Of a stretch of 64,000 bases of DNA, positions 16,649-25,145 are shown one piece after another. Both the position numbers and the translations under genes were made by a program. Below the pieces are notes generated by a model. That model saw nothing but the letters and a program-made list of their open reading frames with translations, did no database searches and was not told where the DNA came from. The first letter of the stretch is position 1; each line of letters opens with the position of its first letter. Location: contig CAAGBT010000055.1 of the NCBI GenBank assembly GCA_900768135.1, positions 62,001 through 126,000 on the forward strand, written 5' to 3'. Source of the DNA: an uncultured Oscillospiraceae bacterium (GTDB lineage: Bacteria; Bacillota; Clostridia; Oscillospirales; Oscillospiraceae).

Positions 16649-17338
16649 ATGGACGTGAAAGAAATTCTGAGCCACGTTGACCACACCCTTCTCAAGCAGA
16701 CCGCCACCTGGGAGGAGATCAGGGAGATCTGCGACGACGGCATCAAGTACGGCTGCGCAAGCGTCTGCATCCCGCAGACCTATGTGAACCACGCCGCGCA
16801 CTACATCGCCGAGCAGCAGCATTTCGGCTTCGGCCAGCTGCCGGTCTGCACGGTGATCGGCTTCCCCAACGGCTATACGCCCAGCGGCATCAAGTGCATG
16901 GAGGCCGAGAGCGCCGTGGCCGACGGCGCGACCGAGATCGACATGGTCATCAACCTCGGCTGGGTCAAGGAGGGCCAGTACGACAAGATCCTTCAGGAGA
17001 TCAACTCTGTGAAGATCTCCTGCCACGGCAACATCCTGAAGGTCATCATCGAGACCTGCCTTCTCACCGACGAGGAGAAGATCAGGCTCTGCGAGGTCGT
17101 CTCTGCCTCCCATGCCGATTACATCAAGACCTCCACCGGCTTTGCCGGCGGCGGCGCGACGCGCGAGGACGTGGCCCTCATGGCCGCGCACATGACCAAC
17201 GGCAAGAAGATCAAGGCCGCCGGCGGCATTGCCGATCTTCAGGACGCCGAGGACTTCCTCAAGCTCGGCGCGGACCGCCTGGGTACCAGCCGCATCGTCA
17301 AGGCGGTGAAGGAACTCGAGGAAAAGGGCCAGTTTTAA
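16649..17338 (+). CDS. deoC: Deoxyribose-phosphate aldolase
   Basis: A 229-residue class I aldolase that splits 2-deoxyribose-5-phosphate into glyceraldehyde-3-phosphate and acetaldehyde in deoxynucleoside breakdown. The Schiff-base lysine lies in YIKTSTGFAGGGAT (about residues 151-164). The second lysine is in KKIKAAGGIADL (about 188-199) and the acidic proton-relay Asp in EIDMVINLG (about 97-105). Length fits the family. AGAAAGGAACGATAGATC precedes the ATG. It is the first gene of a salvage operon with purine nucleoside phosphorylase and a nucleoside kinase. Confidence 0.96.
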   Translation: MDVKEILSHVDHTLLKQTATWEEIREICDDGIKYGCASVCIPQTYVNHAAHYIAEQQHFGFGQLPVCTVIGFPNGYTPSGIKCMEAESAVADGATEIDMVINLGWVKEGQYDKILQEINSVKISCHGNILKVIIETCLLTDEEKIRLCEVVSASHADYIKTSTGFAGGGATREDVALMAAHMTNGKKIKAAGGIADLQDAEDFLKLGADRLGTSRIVKAVKELEEKGQF

Positions 17339-17364
17339 GGAATTAAGAAAGAAGAGGGATCAAT

Positions 17365-18081
17365 ATGCCGACTCCGCACAACAGCGCCGTTAAGGGCGAC
17401 TTCGCAAAGACTGTCCTGATGCCCGGCGATCCGCTGCGCGCGAAATTCATCGCCGAAACGTTTCTCGACGAGCCGAGACTCGTCAACAATGTGCGCGGCG
17501 TGCAGGGCTACACGGGCGCTTACAAGGGCGTTCCCGTCAGCGTGATGGCCAGCGGCATGGGAATGCCGTCCATCGGTATCTATTCCTATGAGCTGTTCAC
17601 GCAGTATGATGTGGACAATATTATCCGCGTCGGCTCCGCCGGCGCGATCCGCGCGGATCTGAAGCTCGGCAGTATTGTGGCGGGCATGGGCGCCTGCACG
17701 AACTCGAACTATGCCGCGCAGTACGGACTGAACGGGACGTTCGCCCCCATTGCCGACTTTGCGCTGCTTTCCGCCGCCGTCGAATCGGCGAAGGAGCTGG
17801 GCCTTGCCATGCCGGTCGGCAACCTCTATTCGTCCGATACGTTTTATGACGCCTCCGGCTCCTCGCTCAAGTGGGCGGAGCTGGGCGTGATGGCCATCGA
17901 AATGGAGGCTGCCGCGCTCTACTGCAACGCCGCCTACACGAAAAAACGCGGCCTTTCCATCTGCTCCATCTCCGATAACATCGTCACCGGGGAGGAACTC
18001 TCGCCCGAGGCGCGGCAGACGGGCTTCGCCGATATGATGCGGGTGGCGCTGGAGACCGCCGTAAAGATGGCGGCGCTCTGA
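17365..18081 (+). CDS. deoD: Purine-nucleoside phosphorylase, DeoD type
   Basis: A 238-residue hexameric-type phosphorylase that converts purine (deoxy)nucleosides and phosphate into free base and (deoxy)ribose-1-phosphate. Family motifs: MPGDPLRAKFIAETFL (phosphate-binding Gly and Arg), GMGMPSIGIYSYEL, VGSAGAI, and VMAIEMEAAALY, where Glu contacts the ribose. The active-site Asp is in ICSISDNIVTGE near the end. It is 26 bases after deoC and 27 bases before the kinase. The pairing with deoC supports deoxynucleoside breakdown, and the nearby BMP importer would supply substrate. Confidence 0.95.
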   Translation: MPTPHNSAVKGDFAKTVLMPGDPLRAKFIAETFLDEPRLVNNVRGVQGYTGAYKGVPVSVMASGMGMPSIGIYSYELFTQYDVDNIIRVGSAGAIRADLKLGSIVAGMGACTNSNYAAQYGLNGTFAPIADFALLSAAVESAKELGLAMPVGNLYSSDTFYDASGSSLKWAELGVMAIEMEAAALYCNAAYTKKRGLSICSISDNIVTGEELSPEARQTGFADMMRVALETAVKMAAL

Positions 18082-18108
18082 GCCGCGCCGCCTGAAAGGA
18101 GAACCGCG

Positions 18109-19035
18109 ATGCGAGTTATCGACATTGAAAACATTACGACCAGTATGCGGGACGACACCCGCTTTGTGCTGCGCTGCGAGGAGGTCTTCCACGACAAGAT
18201 CAGCTCCGCTGCGGCAAGCATCCTGATGAACAAGCGGCAGAAGCCCGTCGTCTGCCTGACCGGCCCGAGCGGCAGCGGCAAAACGACGACGGCCATGCGC
18301 CTGAAGGCATATCTTGAAAACCTTGGCGTAAAGGTATGTCTGCTCAGCATGGACAACTTCTTCCTGCCGCTGAACGAGCGCCCACCCGAGGCAAGCGACT
18401 GGGAGTCGCCCTACTGCGTGAACCGCCAGCTCCTTATCGAGGATATCCACCGCCTGATGGACGGAGAGCTTGTGGAGCTGCCCGTTTACGATTTCAAGTC
18501 CGGCGGCGTGGGCGGCTACAAGTCCATGCAGGGCGACCGGGACGCCATCATTATCGCCGAGGGCATCCATATGCTCAATCCGCTGATCTTCGACCAGCTC
18601 AGAAACGAGGCGGCCGGCGTTTACGTTGCCCCGCGCACACGCATCATCACGGAGAAGGACCGCATCGTGCGTCCCGAGCAGCTGCGCGTGGCGCGCCGGA
18701 TGATCCGCGATTATCAGGGGCGCGGGCATTCCCTGCGCCAGACGGTGGAGCGCGCCGAGAGCGTGGACGCGGGCGAGCGCAATTACATCATGCCCAACAA
18801 GCCCAACGCCAGCATCCATATCGACACCTTCCACGACTATGAGCCGTGCATCCTTGCGCGCTATCTGAAGGACATTCCGGAATTCTACAGCCAGCTTGAC
18901 GATGCGTTCATCGCCGCGCACGGGCTGAGCGATCTGTTCGATGTGGTGAATTCCGTGCCGCCGCTGCGGACGGATTATGTGCCGCGCGATTCCATCGTGC
19001 GGGAGTTCGTCGGCGGCAGCTGCTTTGCGTATTAA
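18109..19035 (+). CDS. Uridine kinase-like nucleoside kinase (308 aa)
   Basis: Walker A GPSGSGKTT lies at about residues 52-60. It is followed by LLSMDNFFLP, in which the acidic residue is the catalytic-base region of the uridine kinase/phosphoribulokinase superfamily. DAIIIAEGIHML supplies the Walker B region, and RIVRPEQLRVARRMIRDYQGRG the lid. The N-terminal 45 residues are extra compared with Udk. A true Udk is encoded separately at 47.9 kb, so this protein probably phosphorylates another nucleoside. It lies 27 bases after deoD. The nucleoside specificity cannot be read from the sequence; a riboside related to NAD metabolism is a possibility, given the following niaR-like gene. Confidence 0.85.
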   Translation: MRVIDIENITTSMRDDTRFVLRCEEVFHDKISSAAASILMNKRQKPVVCLTGPSGSGKTTTAMRLKAYLENLGVKVCLLSMDNFFLPLNERPPEASDWESPYCVNRQLLIEDIHRLMDGELVELPVYDFKSGGVGGYKSMQGDRDAIIIAEGIHMLNPLIFDQLRNEAAGVYVAPRTRIITEKDRIVRPEQLRVARRMIRDYQGRGHSLRQTVERAESVDAGERNYIMPNKPNASIHIDTFHDYEPCILARYLKDIPEFYSQLDDAFIAAHGLSDLFDVVNSVPPLRTDYVPRDSIVREFVGGSCFAY

Positions 19036-19133
19036 ACCGCCAAAATCCGACAACAAGAAGCAATATCGAAGAGGGAATATCCTGAATGGAATCGGAATTT
19101 GCGCCATTTGAGCGGAAAAGAGGGGGAGAGCAA

Positions 19134-19664
19134 GTGCGTTCTGACGAACGGCGCAAGGCCATCGCCGGCATCCTGCGCGCGGCGGACGCGCCGGTCAGCG
19201 CATCGGCGCTGGCGGAAAAATTTTCCGTCTCGCGCCAGGTCATTGTGGGCGATATCGCGCTGCTGCGTTCGGCGGGCGCGGAGATCATCGCCACGCCGCG
19301 CGGCTACGTAACGCCGGGGACGCAGCGCGGACTGATCCGCCGCGTTGCCGTGAAGCACGCGCCGGAGGAGATGGAAGCGGAGCTGAACGCCATTGTGGAC
19401 AACGGCTGCACGGTCATCGACGTGATCGTCGATCATCCCGTCTACGGTCAGCTCACCGGCCCGCTGCAAATTTCGAACCGCTATGAGGTCGGGCAGTTCA
19501 TCGAGCGCTGTAAAACCGCCGAGCCGCTCTCGCGCCTGACCGACGGCATCCACCTGCACACGCTCTCGTGTCCCGATGAGGCGGCGTTCGCGCGGGTGAA
19601 GGACGCGCTGCGCGCGCTGGGCGTGCTGCTGGAGGAGACCGGCGAAGCCGCGCTTGACAAGTAA
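19134..19664 (+). CDS. niaR: NiaR-like niacin-responsive repressor (HTH + 3H domain)
   Basis: A 176-residue regulator. Residues 6-58 form a winged HTH of the HTH_11 type (SALAEKFSVSRQVIVGDIALLR). Residues 70-170 are the 3H domain, with conserved His at about 75, 101 (VDHPVYG) and 140/142 (GIHLHT). In Firmicutes this architecture is NiaR (YrxA), a nicotinic-acid-responsive repressor of NAD synthesis or niacin uptake genes. I chose the GTG at 19134, preceded by GGGGGAGAGCAA; an ATG at 19086 would add 16 residues outside the family pattern. The next gene has a strong promoter with a perfect palindrome over its start region, the natural candidate operator. It follows the nucleoside kinase by 98 bases. 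Confidence 0.88.
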   Translation: MRSDERRKAIAGILRAADAPVSASALAEKFSVSRQVIVGDIALLRSAGAEIIATPRGYVTPGTQRGLIRRVAVKHAPEEMEAELNAIVDNGCTVIDVIVDHPVYGQLTGPLQISNRYEVGQFIERCKTAEPLSRLTDGIHLHTLSCPDEAAFARVKDALRALGVLLEETGEAALDK

Positions 19665-19682
19665 GCGGGAAATGATTATAGT
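19654..19682 (+). promoter_or_regulatory. Strong promoter of the EIIC-like transporter gene
   Basis: A perfect -35 TTGACA (19654-19659, inside the last codons of niaR), a 17-base spacer, then TATAGT (19677-19682). The 40-base palindrome begins inside the -10 box and covers the expected start site at about 19689. Confidence 0.85.
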
Positions 19683-19719
19683 GTAATACGCAGGTGTCTT
19701 GACACCTGCGTATTACACT
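19680..19719. promoter_or_regulatory. Perfect 40-base palindrome: probable NiaR operator, also a possible terminator
   Basis: Two 19-base arms (19680-19698 and 19701-19719) are perfectly complementary around a TT centre. The core AGGTGTCTTGACACCT agrees with the NiaR site I remember for Firmicutes. The right arm runs into six T (19719-19724), so a transcript arriving from niaR would form a 19-bp hairpin plus a U run and could terminate. Transcripts started at the local promoter would lack about half the left arm and would keep only an 8-bp hairpin not next to the U run. Confidence 0.8.
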
Positions 19720-19740
19720 TTTTTGAGTTGAGAGGCTGCC

Positions 19741-20814
19741 ATGGAGACGATAAAGACGTTCTGCAAGCGCAAGAATATTGAAATATCCGCCAAACGATAC
19801 GGCATCGACGCGCTCGGCGCAATGGCGCAGGGCCTGTTCTGCTCGCTGCTCATCGGCACGATCATCAAGACGCTGGGCGTGCAGCTGAACATTGCGGTCC
19901 TGGCAGACATCGGAGGCTATGCGATGGCCGTTTCCGGCCCCGCGATGGCGGTTGCCATCGGCTACGCCCTGAAGGCTGACCCGATGGTGCTGTTCTCGCT
20001 TGCGGCGGTGGGCTATGCGGCCAACGCCGAGGGCGGCGCGGGCGGCCCGCTGGCGGTGCTTGTCATCGCTATCCTTGCCGCCGAGTGCGGCAAGGCCGTG
20101 AGCAAGGAGACGAAGATCGACATTCTGGTCACGCCCGCCGTGACCATCCTCGTCGGCGTGGCGCTCGCCAAGTGGATCGCCCCGCCCATCGGCATGGCGG
20201 CCTCAGCGTTCGGCAACGTGATCGAGTGCGCAATGGCGCTCCAGCCGTTCTGGATGGGCATCGTCGTCTCCGTCCTTGTCGGCATCGCGCTCACACTGCC
20301 CATCTCGTCCGCCGCCATCTGCCAGGTGCTGCGGCTCACGGGCATCGCCGGCGGCGCGGCGGTTGCGGGCTGCTGCGCGCAGATGGTCGGCTTCGCCGTG
20401 ATGAGCTTCAAGGAAAACCGCTGGGGCGGGCTTGTGAGCCAGGGACTCGGCACCTCGATGCTCCAGATGCCGAACATCGTCAGGAACCCGCGCATCTGGA
20501 TTGCACCGACGCTGGCTTCCGCCATTACCGGTCCCATCGCCACCTGCGTATTCAAGCTGGAGATGAACGGCGCGCCCATCAATTCCGGCATGGGGACCTG
20601 CGGGCTGTGCGGCCCCATCGGTGTGTGGACGGGCTGGATCGCCCCCTCTGAGGAGGCTGTCGCCAAGGGCGCGGCGGCGATCAGCCCCACAGGCTTTGAC
20701 TGGCTGGGGCTTGTACTTGTGGCTGTTGTGCTGCCCGCCATTCTTGCCCCGCTCATCAATGTGGTCTGCCGCCGCCTCGGCTGGGTCAAGGACGGAGATA
20801 TGAAGCTCGGCTGA
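19741..20814 (+). CDS. Stand-alone EIIC-like membrane transporter (PTS_EIIC_2/PfoR-like)
   Basis: A 357-residue membrane protein with about nine or ten helices and glycine-rich re-entrant segments (AAVGYAANAEGGAGGPLAVL; NSGMGTCGLCGPIGVWTGW). These resemble the EIIC_2 family, which includes the PfoR membrane protein of Clostridium perfringens. No EIIA or EIIB domain is fused or encoded nearby, so sugar phosphotransfer is doubtful. GAGAGGCTGCC precedes the ATG. The gene has its own strong promoter with a palindrome over the start region, directly after a NiaR-like repressor gene, which points to niacin or another NAD precursor as substrate. That assignment is inference; a channel-like or sensing role is an alternative. 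Confidence 0.8.
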   Translation: METIKTFCKRKNIEISAKRYGIDALGAMAQGLFCSLLIGTIIKTLGVQLNIAVLADIGGYAMAVSGPAMAVAIGYALKADPMVLFSLAAVGYAANAEGGAGGPLAVLVIAILAAECGKAVSKETKIDILVTPAVTILVGVALAKWIAPPIGMAASAFGNVIECAMALQPFWMGIVVSVLVGIALTLPISSAAICQVLRLTGIAGGAAVAGCCAQMVGFAVMSFKENRWGGLVSQGLGTSMLQMPNIVRNPRIWIAPTLASAITGPIATCVFKLEMNGAPINSGMGTCGLCGPIGVWTGWIAPSEEAVAKGAAAISPTGFDWLGLVLVAVVLPAILAPLINVVCRRLGWVKDGDMKLG

Positions 20815-20885
20815 GTAAAAAGGAAAGGCGCGGCTGTGCAAAACAGACAAATTTTACAAAAAGGGCAAAAACGAAAGAATCGGAC

Positions 20886-20914
20886 TTGATTCTCCGGGCG
20901 GTCTTTGCTATACT
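20886..20914 (+). promoter_or_regulatory. Promoter of the BMP lipoprotein gene
   Basis: TTGATT (20886-20891), a 17-base spacer, then TATACT (20909-20914) with TGC upstream of the -10. An 85-base leader follows with one hairpin (CAGGCGG/CCGCCTG, 20949-20969). No GGTGTC-type half-site is present, so NiaR control is not suggested here. Confidence 0.78.
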
Positions 20915-20999
20915 ACCAGCGAAGCGTGTATGCGCTCCAAATACCGAACAGGCGGCTTTTGTCCGCCTGCCGGAAAAATTTTAAGGAAGGTTAGAAAGA

Positions 21000-22169
21000 A
21001 TGAAGAAGTTTTTTGCAATGCTTCTCGCTCTCGTCATGGTTCTGTCCCTTGTCGCCTGCGGCGATAAGAAGACCGACGACACGCAGGATCCTGCCAATGA
21101 CGACCAGCAGCAGGAAGAACCCACCGTTTACACCAACCCCGATGATATCGACGACAACATGACGTCCGAGGACGGCAAGTACAAGGTCGCTTTCATCACC
21201 GACGTCGGCCAGCTGAAGGATAAGTCCTTCAACCAGGGTACGTTCGACGGCGTGAAGCTCTATGCCGCCAACAACGGCCTGAGCTACAAGTACTATCAGC
21301 CCGCCAACGGCGACCAGGCCACCGACGATGACCGCTACGACGCCATGAAGGCTGCCGTGGACGGCGGCGCCGAGGTCATTGTCTGCGCCGGCTTCATGCA
21401 GGGTACTGCCCTTGAGAAGGCCGCTAAGGAATTCACCGACACCAAGTTCGTCTTCATCGACGGTTGGTCTCTCGGCCTTGACAACGTTGCGGGCATCGCC
21501 TTCAACGAAGAGCAGTGCGGCTACTTCGCCGGTTACGCTGTCGTCAAGGAAGGCTACGAGAAGCTCGGCTTCACCGGCGGCGGCGGCGGCACCAATCCCG
21601 CCTGCATCCGTTACGGCTGGGGCTTTGCTCAGGGCGCGAACGATGCCGCTAAGGAAATGGGCAAGACGGTTGACATGAACTACTCCTGGGAGTATGGCTC
21701 CTCCTTCTCCGCTTCCCCCGAGCTGCAGACCATGATCTCCGGCTGGTATGCCAACGGCACTGAGATCGTCTTCGCCTGCGGCGGCTCCATGTTCCAGTCC
21801 GTCGCGGCTGCTGCCGCTGCCAATGACGGCGCCGTTGTCGGCGTTGACGTTGACCAGTCCAGCGAGTCCGAGACCGTCGTCACCTCCGCCATGAAGGGTC
21901 TGAGCGACGCTGTTGTCTGGGCTGTTACCAAGGCTTACGATGGTTCCTGGGGCGAGATCGGCAATGCTGCCACCTCCCTCGGCGTCGCTGAGAACGCTGT
22001 CGGCCTGCCGACCGCTACCTGGTCCATGACCAACTTCACCGTTGCCGACTATGAGGCTCTCTTCCAGAAGGTCCTCAACGGCGAGATCTCCATCGACAAC
22101 AACTCCGAAATGGCGAATCCCTCCACGGCCGGTCTGAGCAATGTGAACGTCAGCTACATCGGCGGCTGA
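21000..22169 (+). CDS. BMP-family nucleoside-binding lipoprotein of an ABC importer
   Basis: A 389-residue lipoprotein: signal MKKFFAMLLALVMVLSLVAC with lipobox Cys at residue 20, then an acidic linker. The BMP (PnrA-like) domain follows, with VAFITDVGQLKDKSFNQGTFDGV at about 61-83; the Asp and Asn/Phe there line the nucleoside pocket in related proteins. The conserved VDVDQS stretch is near residues 281-286. PnrA/NupN-type proteins bind purine or pyrimidine nucleosides outside the membrane. AAGGAAGG precedes the ATG. The ATPase and two permease genes that complete the importer follow after a terminator and a second promoter, which allows higher expression of the binding protein. Confidence 0.92.
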   Translation: MKKFFAMLLALVMVLSLVACGDKKTDDTQDPANDDQQQEEPTVYTNPDDIDDNMTSEDGKYKVAFITDVGQLKDKSFNQGTFDGVKLYAANNGLSYKYYQPANGDQATDDDRYDAMKAAVDGGAEVIVCAGFMQGTALEKAAKEFTDTKFVFIDGWSLGLDNVAGIAFNEEQCGYFAGYAVVKEGYEKLGFTGGGGGTNPACIRYGWGFAQGANDAAKEMGKTVDMNYSWEYGSSFSASPELQTMISGWYANGTEIVFACGGSMFQSVAAAAAANDGAVVGVDVDQSSESETVVTSAMKGLSDAVVWAVTKAYDGSWGEIGNAATSLGVAENAVGLPTATWSMTNFTVADYEALFQKVLNGEISIDNNSEMANPSTAGLSNVNVSYIGG

Positions 22170-22191
22170 TCCACAGCAAATGCTACATAGA

Positions 22192-22222
22192 AAGCGGGGA
22201 GCCTCGGCTCCCCGCTTTTTTT
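22192..22222 (+). terminator. Terminator after the BMP lipoprotein gene
   Basis: A perfect 12-bp stem (AAGCGGGGAGCC / GGCTCCCCGCTT) with a 2-base centre and seven T in all. Confidence 0.92.
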
Positions 22223-22255
22223 GTCGAATTTGCTGAATTATCCACAAAAAAGTTT

Positions 22256-22284
22256 TTGCTTTATTTTGTAACGTGTAGTATAAT
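22256..22284 (+). promoter_or_regulatory. Promoter of the nucleoside ABC ATPase-permease operon
   Basis: TTGCTT (22256-22261), a 17-base spacer, then TATAAT (22279-22284). The spacer contains ATTTTGTAAC, half of a palindrome seen complete before birA and the 3D-domain gene. Confidence 0.8.
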
Positions 22285-22356
22285 TATTGTATTCGTGGTT
22301 TCCGTCCTGCAAGCTCGGGGCGTGCGGGCCATAAAACGGAAGGAGGGCGAAAGAAC

Positions 22357-23898
22357 TTGGAAACACAGTATGCCATTGAAATGCTGAATATTACCAAAAA
22401 GTTCCCGGGTATTATCGCCAACGACAACATCACCCTGCAGCTGAGAAAGGGAGAGATTCACGCACTGCTCGGCGAGAACGGCGCCGGCAAATCAACGCTG
22501 ATGTCGGTCCTCTTCGGCCTTTATCAGCCGGAGGAGGGCACCATCAAGAAGGATGGGCAGGTCGTGTCCATCAAGGATCCGAACGATGCAACGGCGCTTG
22601 GTATCGGCATGGTGCATCAGCACTTCAAGCTTGTGGATGTGTTCACGGTGCTTGACAACATCATCCTCGGCGCAGAGACGACGAAGCTCGGCTTCCTGCA
22701 GAAGCAGGAAGCGCGCAAAAAGGTGGAGGAGATCTCCCAGCGCTACGGCCTGCACGTTGACCTTGACGCCAAGGTCGAGGATATTACCGTAGGTATGCAG
22801 CAGCGCGTGGAGATCCTTAAGATGCTTTACCGCGACAACGAGATCCTGATCTTTGACGAGCCGACGGCGGTGCTGACGCCGCAGGAAATCGAGGAGCTGA
22901 TGGCCACGATGAAGGAGTTTGCCCGCGAAGGCAAGTCGATCCTCTTCATCTCCCACAAGCTCAACGAGATCATGGAGGTTTCCGACCGCGTGAGCGTGCT
23001 GCGCAAGGGAAAGTACGTTGGCACGGTCAATACGAACGAGACCACCAAGCAGGAGCTTTCCAACATGATGGTGGGCCGTCCGGTGCAGCTCGAGGTCGTC
23101 AAGGACGAGGCGAAGCCGACGGATGAGATCCTGAAGGTGGATCACCTGTGCGTACACTCCCACATTCAGAAGCGCAATGCTGTGAACGATGTTTCGTTTG
23201 CCGTGCGTGCGGGCGAGATCGTCTGCATTGCCGGTATCGACGGCAACGGACAGACAGAGCTGGTCTACGGGCTGACGGGGCTTGACAAGGTTGCGAGCGG
23301 CACGGTGACGCTCTGCGGCAAGGACATTTCCCACGCCAGCATTCACCAGCGCGGCGAGAATATGAGCCATATCCCGGAGGACCGCCACAAGCACGGCCTT
23401 GTGCTGGACTTTACGCTTGAGCAGAATCTGGTGCTGCAGCGCTTCCGCGAGCCGCGCTTCCAGAACCACGGTTTCATCAACAACAAGGCGGTGCGCGAAT
23501 ATGCGGACTACCTGATCGAAAAGTTCGACGTCCGCAGCGGACAGGGAGCGATCACCAAGGCGCGTTCCATGTCCGGCGGCAACCAGCAGAAGGCGATCAT
23601 TGCCCGCGAGATCGACCGCGACAAGGAGCTGATCGTTGCCGTTCAGCCCACGCGCGGTCTGGACGTCGGCGCGATCGAATACATTCACAGCCAGCTCGTT
23701 GCCGAGCGCGACCGCGGCAAGGCGGTGCTGCTCATCTCGCTGGAGCTGGACGAGGTGATGAGCCTGTCTGACCGCATCCTTGTGATGTACGAGGGCGAGA
23801 TCGTCGGCGAACTCGACCCCAAAAAGACCACGGTCGAAGAGCTGGGACTTTACATGGCCGGCGCAAAGCGCATGACGAAAGAGGAGGCGGCGGTATGA
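22357..23898 (+). CDS. Nucleoside ABC importer ATPase (two ABC domains)
   Basis: A 513-residue protein with two fused ATP-binding domains, as in RbsA/NupO-type importers. Domain 1 has canonical Walker A GENGAGKSTL (about residues 42-51), the family's modified signature TVGMQQRVEIL, and Walker B LIFDEPTAVL. Domain 2 has a degenerate P-loop GIDGNGQTEL, signature SGGNQQKA, and VAVQPTRGLD in place of the usual Walker B, all normal for this family. The start is TTG at 22357, with AGGAGGG 9 bases upstream. It overlaps the first permease gene (ATGA). It energises the permeases encoded downstream. Confidence 0.93.
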   Translation: METQYAIEMLNITKKFPGIIANDNITLQLRKGEIHALLGENGAGKSTLMSVLFGLYQPEEGTIKKDGQVVSIKDPNDATALGIGMVHQHFKLVDVFTVLDNIILGAETTKLGFLQKQEARKKVEEISQRYGLHVDLDAKVEDITVGMQQRVEILKMLYRDNEILIFDEPTAVLTPQEIEELMATMKEFAREGKSILFISHKLNEIMEVSDRVSVLRKGKYVGTVNTNETTKQELSNMMVGRPVQLEVVKDEAKPTDEILKVDHLCVHSHIQKRNAVNDVSFAVRAGEIVCIAGIDGNGQTELVYGLTGLDKVASGTVTLCGKDISHASIHQRGENMSHIPEDRHKHGLVLDFTLEQNLVLQRFREPRFQNHGFINNKAVREYADYLIEKFDVRSGQGAITKARSMSGGNQQKAIIAREIDRDKELIVAVQPTRGLDVGAIEYIHSQLVAERDRGKAVLLISLELDEVMSLSDRILVMYEGEIVGELDPKKTTVEELGLYMAGAKRMTKEEAAV

Positions 23899-25145
23899 AA
23901 AAAGAACACTTCCTGCAAAGCGAAGGCTTCAAGTCCGTTGCGGCCTCCGTGCTTTCCATCCTCATCGGCCTTGCGGTCGGCAGTATCGTGATCGTGATCG
24001 TAGGCCTGACCAGCAAGAACCTCTCCCTCTCCGCCGCGTGGGACGGTATCCGCATCGTGTTTGCGGGTCTGTTTTCTACGGGGCGCGATGCCTCGGGCGC
24101 GCTGACCTGGGGCTTTAACCCCACGAACATCGGCAATATGCTCTTCCGCGCGGCGCCGCTCATCATGACGGGCCTTTCCGTGGGCATGGCCTATAAAACG
24201 GGCCTGTTCAACATCGGCGCGCCGGGCCAGTACCTGATGGGTACGCTCGTGTCCCTGTCCATCGCGCTTGGAATGCCGTCCGATACGGTGTCCCCCGCGC
24301 TCATCTGGCTGCTTGCCTTCCTCGGCGGCACGCTGGCGGGCGCTGTCTGGGGCGCGATCCCGGGCATGTTCAAGGCGCTTCTCAACATCAACGAGGTGCT
24401 GGCCTGCATCATGACGAACTGGATCGCGGCGAACCTCGTCACCTGGCTTTTCGATATCAGCAGCTTCAAGAACGTGACCGAGTCCACCAAGACCGGCTAC
24501 ATCTACAAAACGAGCTTCAACGGCGTCGCCACGGCGAAGATGGGGCTGGACAAGCTCTTCCCCAGTTCGCAGGTCAATGGCGGCATCCTGATCGCCATTA
24601 TCTGCGCCATCGGCGTTTACATCCTTATGTCGAAGACGACGTTCGGCTATCAGCTCAAGGCCTGCGGCTCCAACCGCCACGCCGCGCGCTACGCCGGTAT
24701 CGCGGACAAGCGCAACATCGTGCTTTCCATGGCGATCGCGGGCGCGCTGAGCGCAGCGGGCGCTTCGCTCTATTATCTCTCCGGCAACACGGAATTCTTC
24801 TGGTCCACCTACCAGTCCCTGCCGGGCATCGGCTTTAACGGGATCCCGGTGGCGTTGCTGGGCGCGTGCAATCCCATCGGCATCATCTTTACGGCGGTCT
24901 TCATGTCCACGCTGGATATCTCCGGCCTGCAGCTGACGAACCTGACGGCCTATAACGAGTACATCACCGATGTGATCATTGCGGTTATCGTGTATCTGAG
25001 CGCGTTCTCGCTGGTCATCAAGATGTGGATCGGCAAGATCGGCAAGAAGAAGGAAGAGCCTGCCGAGACGGCAGCGGCGGACAAGCCCGCAGAGCCGGTT
25101 GCTGCCGCAGCGGCGGACAATGCGAAAGGAGGGGACGCTCAATGA
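23895..25145 (+). CDS. Nucleoside ABC importer permease 1
   Basis: A 416-residue BPD_transp_2-family permease with about eight to ten helices. The family segment SVGMAYKTGLFNIGAPGQYLMG lies at about residues 95-116 and the EAA-like loop ACGSNRHAARYAGI at about 256-269. The C-terminal tail after the last helix is Ala/Glu/Lys-rich and looks disordered. The start overlaps the ATPase stop (ATGA) and the end overlaps the second permease (ATGA), so the three genes are translationally coupled. It pairs with permease 2 to form the channel for nucleosides delivered by the BMP lipoprotein. Confidence 0.92.
   Translation: MKKEHFLQSEGFKSVAASVLSILIGLAVGSIVIVIVGLTSKNLSLSAAWDGIRIVFAGLFSTGRDASGALTWGFNPTNIGNMLFRAAPLIMTGLSVGMAYKTGLFNIGAPGQYLMGTLVSLSIALGMPSDTVSPALIWLLAFLGGTLAGAVWGAIPGMFKALLNINEVLACIMTNWIAANLVTWLFDISSFKNVTESTKTGYIYKTSFNGVATAKMGLDKLFPSSQVNGGILIAIICAIGVYILMSKTTFGYQLKACGSNRHAARYAGIADKRNIVLSMAIAGALSAAGASLYYLSGNTEFFWSTYQSLPGIGFNGIPVALLGACNPIGIIFTAVFMSTLDISGLQLTNLTAYNEYITDVIIAVIVYLSAFSLVIKMWIGKIGKKKEEPAETAAADKPAEPVAAAAADNAKGGDAQ

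Noticed and set aside
20915..20999. Purine riboswitch in the leader of the BMP lipoprotein gene
   Set aside because: The leader is only about 85 bases, with one simple hairpin; the conserved three-way junction sequences are not present.
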